Position numbers and translations under genes: made by a program
Shown here: one piece after another, positions 47,701 to 57,486 of the stretch
Layout of the letters: each line of letters starts with the position of its first letter
Position numbering within the stretch: the first letter of the stretch is position 1
Notes under the pieces: model-generated
The model's database searches: none
The model's input: the letters and a program-made list of their open reading frames with translations, nothing else
Told to the model about the DNA's origin: nothing
NCBI RefSeq assembly: GCF_000004195.4
Contig: NC_030678.2
Coordinates: 62,651,378-62,715,377 of the forward strand
Direction of reading: 5' to 3'
DNA from: Xenopus tropicalis
Lineage: Eukaryota; Chordata; Amphibia; Anura; Pipidae
Length of the DNA: 64,000 nucleotides

Positions 47701-50700
47701 CCACGCTGCTTATCGGGGGCCATTTCGACTCATACCCACATATCCCCAATGATCTTTACATGGCTGTGTCCAAATCACACAGTTAATAGAGGTATGCACC
47801 CGAAAGGTAGAAAAAACATAAAAGAGAACAAGAAAAAAGAAAAAAGAGAGAGAGGGTGGGAAAAAACAATACACTGTTGCCAATAAAGTTGTCAGAGAGA
47901 ACCCAAAGGAAGCGTTTCGGTTAGTCCACGTGGTGAGACCAAATCCAGACAGTGTATCCAGCGTGATTCCTTTGTAGTAAAGCCAAATTTCTGTTGCCAC
48001 CCCTGTCTAAAGGGGGTTGAAAGTAAATAGCTTGTTGCCCAGGTGGCTGCCATCGCTCCGAACTCTCTGCAGAGGTGGCACATGCCACCTCTGCAGAGAG
48101 AAACCCTAATCTGCCAAACAATGTATGGCATACCTGGAATACCTGGAACTAGGGTTAGGCAGAAGAGGCAGCTGCCTAGGGCGCAACGAGCCTCTCCTGC
48201 CTAGCCCTAGTCCTCCTCCTTTGTCATTGCCCCCGCAGCTTGTCATTAGCGGCGGGGGCAATGACCCATCCTATCTCGTGCCAAAGCATGCTGGGGGGGG
48301 GGGGTTGCGATACAATGGGAGGTGCGGGGGCGAGGTGACCGACCGAGTTGCCTAGGGCACCCAGTCGGCTTGGCCTGACCCTGCCTGCTTGGCAGATAAT
48401 GAATATTTCTGCAAGCATGTATGCTGCAGCAGAAAAGGTTAAAGTTTGATGGTTGGCAGCAGAAAGGTTAAAGTTTGATGAAACAACATTATGCTATCTT
48501 TGGCCCAAAAAGTGTGTAATTAGTTGCTAAGAAACCATATGTGAGCAAGCGATCAGTATACTGTTGCTAACATATCTAAAAACTGCAGGCATAGTATTGT
48601 ATTGTAAAAATATAGATATTTGCTATAGAAGAATGTTGCATCAAATGTGATAGTCACAAATTAAAAACCCAATATAGATTAAAAAACCATATGCAATATA
48701 CTGGCACAGATAGATAAGTTAAAGTCTCAGTGTCTATTAAGATCAAGAAAAGACAAAAGATACATTAATGAAACATTTATTGCACACTTTTTGGTGCCAT
48801 TTTCTGGGGGAGGGCATAAGGTTTGAATGTTTTCACTCTATTGCCCAATCTTAGTGGTAGATTTATTAAAGTGTGTAATTAGAGCCCACCACCAGAAAAT
48901 TCTCCCTCTATTCATTTTTATGGTAGGCATAATTGTGAACTCTTTTACCCACTGATAAATAAGCCTCTAAAAATCCCATAGGAATCAACAGAAAGAGGGG
49001 AAATTTTACAGCGGTGCTCTAATTCATTTAAGGGAAACCCTTCACAGTAGGGGGTAATTCACAAATACCCCCTAAAAGACTGTCTGGCTAGGGAGGTGTA
49101 AAGAGCCAGACAGGGCCAAATGAATCAACAAGGTAACTAAATTATCATACCTGTGCTACAGTGGGGTGGTCTATCTCAAGGAAGATTCTTAGCTAATATT
49201 TCTTTGGGCCCATAATATAAATATCTTTTACTAAAAATAAAAATCATGGCACCCAGCCATTAGCTTGTAGCTAGAGCTCCCCACAAATACCCAAATACTC
49301 CTGTGTTATGATGAACCATCTCGGGATTATCCAATATTCAGGTAAAACCAGAATAATATGTGTTAGGCCTGGTCTGTTTGGTGTCTATGAAAAGAGAATT
49401 CCATTTCCCACATAATGCTCATGGTTTCATAATTTTGTTGTAGACCCATAAGTATATGAGGCTAACTGGAAAATAAAAATGTCACCAGAACAGCCAGTTA
49501 CCAAATGGTGACCCGCCCTCACCTCTCTCATTGGATGTGGGTGTGACCTACCATGTCCCCTGTATATCAATGGCCCAGACGACTGGGAAGATATATGCCT
49601 TTGGAAACCGAGCTGCTCGGGAGGTATATGTCGCTATTTCTCCGTCCCCCTGGAAACAGGAATTACATAGGACCATCCTATTGGTGATATATGTAGGTTT
49701 CTGCATTTTTTATCTCTTTTTATTTTATAACTGTTTTGTAACTTGTATGTCATTTTGTAATATTCACAGTTTTTATATAATATATGCACTGTCCACTTTG
49801 GATTATTAAATATAAAATGTAATAAGTTTTTCTTTGTGCTCTAAATGAACTTTTATGCCTTACGTAGAGAGTGTATGTTAAATGTGTTTTAACCCCTTGC
49901 TAATTATAAGGAAAGTGTGTCTGCTTAACCCTTTGTTTACTTGCAGGAAAGTTGTGTGTTGTCTGTAGACTTACTTACATTGTCTGTTGGAGTGTCTGCT
50001 AGCGTGCTTGGTGCTGGAGGCCCTTTAAACGCGGTGGTGGCAGTTATTAAGTTTAGGCGGGTTGGGGCTGTTCCATTCCTTTCACCAGTTTAGTTGCCTA
50101 TCTCTGTGATTTTTGCAGCTCATTAACACTCTTCTTAAGGACTGAGGCCCACAACTGCACTGCATTCTCAGAAGTGAGGCCCTTACTATAAAAAGGCAAA
50201 ATTATGCATTAACCCCTCAAGTTAATGGACTTTTTTATGCAAACAGTCTTTTGCATGCTCTCTAACTGCCACTGCCTAGCGTTACACGGTTTGTCATCCA
50301 CAATCCCCAAATCCTTCTCAATTAAGGAGACCCCTGACACACTATAAGTAGCATTTATGTTATTTATACTAAGTGCATAACATTGCATTTATCAGCATTG
50401 AGCCTTATTTGCCAATTTTTGCCCATTTCTCTAATTTAGTCAAATTTCTCTAAATAGGCAAGATTCTGGAAACATAATGCATGGAATTGGAATATAGTTT
50501 TGCCCAATTTAGTAATAATCAGCAAACATACAGACAGTATGTTAAATACCCATTTCAAGGTAATTAATAAAAGTTAATAATACGTTAAAAAGTAAATGGC
50601 AAGGACAGATAACTACATTACTCTACTAAACCTTAGAAAATGTTGCATTTACCATCACTCTTTGTAATCTATCCTTCAGGCAATTCTCGATCCAAGTACA

Positions 50701-53700
50701 AATATGTTCCAGGCCAATAATAATTAATTATAAGATAATTTAATCAGTAACCTTCTATGTGGTACTGTATCAAATGCAAATTTAGCCAAAGATCTCAACC
50801 ACTGCCACCCCTTCATCTAGATTTCTGCTTACCTCCTCATAGAAGGAAATTAAATTTGTCTGGCAAGATCTATTGCACATACACCATACTAGAGTAAACT
50901 AACCCCCCCCCCCCCCCAACCAAAAGCTTTCCTAATACAGATGTAGAACTAACAAGAACTAACAAGCCTTTTAGAATAATGTACCACACTGGCAATCGCC
51001 CATATTTAAAAACAGCATTCCACTCAGCAGGGTGGTGCCCATGGTATTTAAGCTATGAATGTAGTGCTATTTTTTCCACAGGATTATAATCAAAACAAAT
51101 CAACAGGTCTCTAATTAATAAGATGTTAGTTATCTCAAAGCCTAACAGGCTTTAGCTGAGGGAAGAGTATGATTATACAGAGGATTTCTCAGTGGACTGC
51201 TGATTTCATATTTTTATTTGTGCTCCTATGGACAAGAAATATAGAAATCTTCAATTTTGCAGATTGTACAGCCTAAAACAGTGTTAGATTTAACTAATGA
51301 AGTAAGTAAACAAGAAGGGATTTCAGCTAAAAATGCTCAGGCTCCCCCTCCACCATCTCAGGATGTGGCCCCCAATACACACACAAATGCTGAGGATCCA
51401 GAGAGCAACAGACAAGTTAGAAATGAGTAAAGTACTTTGGCATTGGTTAATACATTATAGGATAAGTGGGAGCTATTTAAAGGAACAGTAACATCAAAAA
51501 TTAAAAGTAATTAAAATATATATGGTTACCCTGCACAGGTAAAAGTTGACTGTTTGCTTCAGAAACACTACTATAATTTATATAAATAAAGCTGCTATGC
51601 AGCTATGGGAGGTAGATATTCAAATTGAAATATGGCTAAATGGCACAGGTTACATAGCAGATAAAACACTATTGTATTCTACAGAACCTGATCTGTAATC
51701 TGCTATGTAGCCTGTGCCTCTTCTCCTATTTTCCAGCTTGAATCGCTGACCCTGTGACTACACAGCAGCTTATGCCTTTCTGAAGCAAACACACAACTTT
51801 TACCAGTGCAGGGCAGCTGTAATTGCTTTAAAACTATTTCATTTTTTAGTGTTACTGTTCCTGTAAGTATAAGAAGTTGTTGCTTAATGTGGTTTAGCGG
51901 AGCAAAGATTTGTTAGTAACATAACATAATTAATATGAGAGAAGTGTAAATGAAGGACCCTACGATCTACTATCCAGGCCAAAGTTATTTGTAAATGTAA
52001 TTGCTATTGAAAGCAGCATTTGCTGAACAGGCCTGTCAATCTGCTGGCTTGTAATACATTGTTGATTACACTGCTTATATTAGCAATTATACATACAAAT
52101 AACACAAAAACCATTACAAATTTATAATGAATGTATATTGCAATGTTGCTTAAAGGAGAAGGACGGGTAAAAACTAAGTAAGCTTTATCAGAAACAGAAT
52201 TTGTTGTTTCTTTGTTTTCCTGTGCCAGAGACACGCAGCTCTCTTCTCTCTCCCGCTTCGCCCTTCCTCAAGAACTCCTTCCCCCTTTCTTAGGAATGTG
52301 TGATCTGAGCCAATCAGCAGGAAACTTCCTCATAGTCTTACAAACTGCACATGTACTCCAGTCTTGGGCTTGGAGTGAGGCATTATGGGAACTTTCTTTA
52401 CAGAGCTCAGCGTTTTTTTTCCTATAAGGCTTCTGGTCATCTGAACGGGAGAAATATGGGGAGACTTAAGGGCACTATTGAGAGAACTGAAGGTATGCCT
52501 GCAGCTTGAGATTTGCTCTTAATTAGCCTTTCCTTCTCTTTTAATATTTTATTTATTTTATTAGGCAAAAATTATGCAGTGCTCTTGTCTGCTGAAAAGT
52601 GAAAAGTAAGTACTGTTAATGTTTCAATCACATATAGCCCATCGTAACCGATCATAGCAATTATAACTATTCTCAAGTATTATAGTAGTGATAACTTTTC
52701 ATATAACTGGACATCAATCTATAGTTAGATAAATTTATGCTCACCCCTGGTAAAAGTGATTTGCTTAAAAATAGAGAGAGAAAGAAAAAGGCGTTTGAGA
52801 TACCAAGATTTGTAACTCCTTATAGTAACCAGTTAGATAAAACTTGATGGAGGATGCCATTTTGTAGCAAAAAGAGCACGCTCTTTGGTCAGTGTATTGT
52901 CGCCTAGTGAGTTTAAGAGAAAAACAGAAAATAGAACATGGCTGGAAACAACAGGCACTTACCCATGTGGAGCATAATGCTGTGTAACTTGTGTAAATAC
53001 AGTGGCTTGCAAAAGTATTCGGCCCCCTTGATCTTTTCCACATTTTGGCATATTACAGCCACGAACATGAATCAATTTTATTGGAATTAATAACTGCAAA
53101 GTGGGGTGTGCGTAATTATTCAGCCCCCTGAGTCAATACTTTGTAGAACCACCTTTTGCTGCAATTACAGCTGCCAGTCTTTTAGGGTATGTCTCTACCA
53201 GCTTTGCACATCTAGAGACTGAAATCCTTGCCCATTCTTCTTTGCAAAACAGCTCCAGCTCAGTCAGATTAGATGGACAGCGTTTGTGAACAGCAGTTTT
53301 CAGATCTTGCCACAGATTCTCGATTGGATTTAGATCAGGACTTTGACTGGGCCATTGTAACACATGGATGTTTTGTTTTAAACCATTCCATTGTTGCCCT
53401 GGCTTTATGTTTAGGGTCGTTGTCCTGCTGGAAGGTGAACCTCCGCCCCAGTCCCAAGTCTTTTGCAGACTCCAAGAGGTTTTCTTCCAAGATTGCCCTG
53501 TATTTGGCTCCATCCATCTTCCCATCAACTCTTACCAGCTTCCCTGTCCCTGCTGAAGAGAAGCACCCCCAGAGCATGATGCTGCCACCACCATATTTGA
53601 CAGTGGGGATGGTGTGTTCAGAGTGATGTGCAGTGTTAGTGTTTCCGCCACACATAGGGGCACATTTACTAAGACACGAATCTGAACCGAATTGGAAAAA

Positions 53701-56700
53701 TTCCGATTTGAAAACGAACATTTTGCGACTTTTTCGTATTTTTTGCGATTTTTTTCGGCGTCTTTATGACTTTTCGCGACTTTTTCGTTACCAATACGAT
53801 TTGCGCGAAAAAACGCGAGTTTTTCGTAGCCATTCCGAAAGTTGCGCAAAATCTGGCAATTTTTTCGTAGCGTTAAAACTTGCGCGAAAAGTTGCGCCTT
53901 TTTCGTAGCGTTAAAACTTAAAAGGTTTTAACGCTACAAAAAAATCGCAACTTTTTGCGCAAGTTTTAACGCTTTTTTGCGCAACTTTCGGAATGGCTAC
54001 GAAAAACTCGCGTTTTTTTGCGCAAATCGTATTGGTAACGAAAAAGTCGCAACAATTTCCGAAAAGTCGTAAAGACGCCGAAAAAATCGCAAAAAATACG
54101 AAAAAGTCGCAAAATGTTCGTTTTCAAATCGTATTAGTAACGAAAAAGTCGCAACAATTTTCCGAAAAAATCGCAAAATACCGATCATTAAGAAAAAAAA
54201 CGCAATCGGACGCATTCGGCCCGTTCGTGGGTTAGTAAATGTGCCCCATAGCGTTTTGCATTTTGGCCAAAAAGTTCCATTTTGGTCTCATCTGACCAGA
54301 GCACCTTCTTGTATGCTGTGTCCCCCACATGGCTTGTGGCAAACTACAAATGGGACTTCTTATGGTTTTCTGTTAACAATTGCTTTCTTCTTGCCACTCT
54401 TCCATAAAGGCCAACTTTGGGCAGTGCACGACTAATAGTTGTCCTATGGACAGATTCCCCCACCTGAGCTGTAGATCTCTGCAGCTCGTCCAGAGTCACC
54501 ATGGGCCTTTTGGCTGCATTTCTGATCAGCGCTCTCCTTGTTCGGCCTGTGAGTTTAGGTGGACGGCCTTGTCTTGGTAGGTTTACAGTTGTGCCATACT
54601 CCTTCCATTTCTGAATGATCGCTTGAACAGTGCTCCGTGGGATGTTCAAGGCTTTGGAAATCTTTTTGTAGCCTAAGCCTGCTTTAAATTTCTCAATAAC
54701 TTTATCCCTGACCTGTCTGGTGTGTTCTTTGGACTTCATGGTGTTGTTGCTCCCAATATTCTCTTAGACAACCTCTGAGGCCGTCACAGAGCAGCTGTAT
54801 TTGTACTGACATTAGATTACACACAGGTGCACTCTATTTAGTCATTAGCACTCATCAGGCAATGTCTATGGGCAACTGACTGCACTCAGACCAAAGGGGG
54901 CTGAATAATTACGCACACCCCACTTTGCAGTTATTTATTTGTAAAAAATGCTTGGAATCATGTATGATTTTCGTTCCACTTCTCACGTGTACACCACTTT
55001 GTATTGGTCTTTCTCGTGGAATTCCAATAAAATTGATTCATGTTTGTGGCTGTAATGTGACAAAATGTGGAAAAGTTCAAGGGCCGAATACTTTTGCAAG
55101 CCACTGTATATGTACATCTAGGTAGTTTGATAGTACAGTCACTGGGAAAGTATATAAAATGAGAGATTACATTAATTGTAATACAAAATTTGTCTTCTAC
55201 CTCCTTACGTGTAAAAAATGTGGAATCCAATATGTTGCACTACCAGAAAATTAAAGGATAGAATGCCGGAGCATATTAATGCAATAAAAAAAATGGAAAA
55301 CAGCCCCATATCCAGACATGTTTATGCATGTAATGGAGGTGATATGATGTAATAGAAAATTCAGGGCATAGAAAAAATTATATCCTCCAATCATGGAGCG
55401 TCTCTTGCATGCAGAAGTTAAGTGGGTCTTTTATTTAAATACAAGATCACCAAAAGGGTTAAATTCGATGTGGGATGTCCCATGTTTCACACAGAATAAA
55501 TATAAGTAATGGAAAGAAATTAAATGAGGTAAATAGTAATAAATCCCTCGTGTGTGCGTGTTTTTTTCCTCCCTAAAGTGTATTAAAGCGAGTTAAAGGA
55601 CAATGAAAGGTTAATATAAATAAAAATAAGTCTAGAGGTATTCTTTTTAAGTACTTACTGCATATCTAAATTCCCAGATACCTGCTTGCTTCTCTGAGAT
55701 ATGGTGCTGGCAGCCTACAGCAGTGTGAAGACTCCAGTGACATCACTGAAATCTCTCTGTCCTTCCTGTAGGCTGCCCTATTCTCTGAGCATGTGTGTAA
55801 CTTGATCCTGTCTCCTGTTCTGAGGTATACATGCCCACCAGCCAATCAGAAGCGGATCTGGCAGAGGGGAGGGAATGAAACACATGTGCAGTATGAAGCA
55901 AGGAGGGAAAGGAAGGGAGAATACCTTTTTAGAGATGGCTGCCTGTTCTAGAAAATGTGAAGTAAGTGTGACTGAGTAAATATTTGATTAGGTGAGCCAA
56001 AAGTGTGGCGTTTTTACTAAACAATAGGAGGACTATTGGGCAGTATGCTTTTTAAATTTTGACTTGCATTCTGCTTTAATGATAATCCTCTATCTATGGA
56101 CAATAAATATAAATTTTGGTACAAACCTTAATATTCCTTGAATAGGAGCATTAAGAATTAAGAGACGTTTTCGGTTAATTGGAAGATTGTGATATGATGT
56201 AATTTCCTTTACGTGTGCTTTAAAAGAGGGTTTAAATCCTCATTATTAGAGCCTATGATTAAGTCCACTGTGGATGAAACATGTCAGGTGGTCTTTTAAT
56301 GTTCTAAATGGAATAAAGGTGTGTGAGACTTTCTGTACACAAGAACGGTGAAAAGTATACTGGTCTTGCATGCACAGTAGAGAAAAAAATCTGAACATAA
56401 ACTTACAGGTTTTATTAAGGATCACTTTTCCCACCTTACTAGCTTCTATAAGGATGCAATTAGTTACCTACATCAGGGCAAGGGTTTTACCTAAAATGCA
56501 GCATGCACCAAATACAGAATCAATACTAAAGTGTATTTAACAAATGGTGAGTTCTAACTTTCACCCATTGATAAATACACTTCAAAAAATCCCATAGGAA
56601 TGAATAGAACATGGGTGAGTTTTATGTATTAAGATCTATTTATCACATTTTGATAAATCTGCCCCTAAGAATTTTAAAGAAATCATCTAAAAGTCATTAG

Positions 56701-57432
56701 TAAAACCTGCCATGACAACATCAGTATGCACACATTCTACAACCTCCTTTCCCTTCAGTTCAGTTCAGTTCCTCATGCCTAAAAGACTAGTCCTGGTTTG
56801 TTGATCTTTTCTATGGGAGAAATGGCATCTGTTTTTTGCGCTTAGCACCACCAGTCCCTTTTTGGAAGTAAGCCCTATATCACTATACAGGATGTATCAC
56901 CATAAAGCACAGCACCTAACTAAATCTACATTCTTTGTTACAGTACAAATAGTTGTCATCTAACATGCATAATACTAACCCTTCATTGCATTTATATGTC
57001 ACTGTAGAGCCAAAGAGAAATTCTGAGTCTGTTGGTTCAAATTCTCCATTATCTATTTCTCCAGGATGCCCACAGGATCTCCCTACAAATAGTAAAGTGA
57101 TTTATTATGCAAAATCACAACATAAATGTTAAGCTAGGTTTACAATCAATATTATAATGTAGAAGTGCTTACTTTGACAGAAAGATTGAGGAGCTGTCCA
57201 TGTAAAGTTATCCAAGCAACTAATAGTCCTGTCAGTACCAGGGATTCTTTTATAGCCAGGCCGACAGTCATACTTTACGGTAGTACCATTGAGATAGATG
57301 TTCTTGTTAATATCCTCTTGCCCAAGCTGTGCAAAATCCAGTCTTGGGGGGGAATCACAAGCACCTGGATAATACACAAACTAAAATGAATAAAAAAAGC
57401 AGAAATTGTACAACACAGAAATAAATAAATAA

Positions 57433-57486
<54 letters not shown>

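Larger units (their letters stand above)
53000..55106 (-). mobile_element. Tc1-type transposon, interrupted by a Harbinger-like MITE
   Basis: Inverted ends CAGTGGCTTGCAAAAGTATT and aatacttttgcaagccactg, flanked by TA (52998-52999, 55107-55108). Minus-strand transposase. Without the 591-bp insertion it is about 1.5 kb, near the usual Tc1 length. Confidence 0.9.

Noticed and set aside
49531..49809. 92-codon frame with a hydrophobic stretch
   Set aside because: No homology recognised, no splice or repeat context that supports a gene; AT-rich chance frame.
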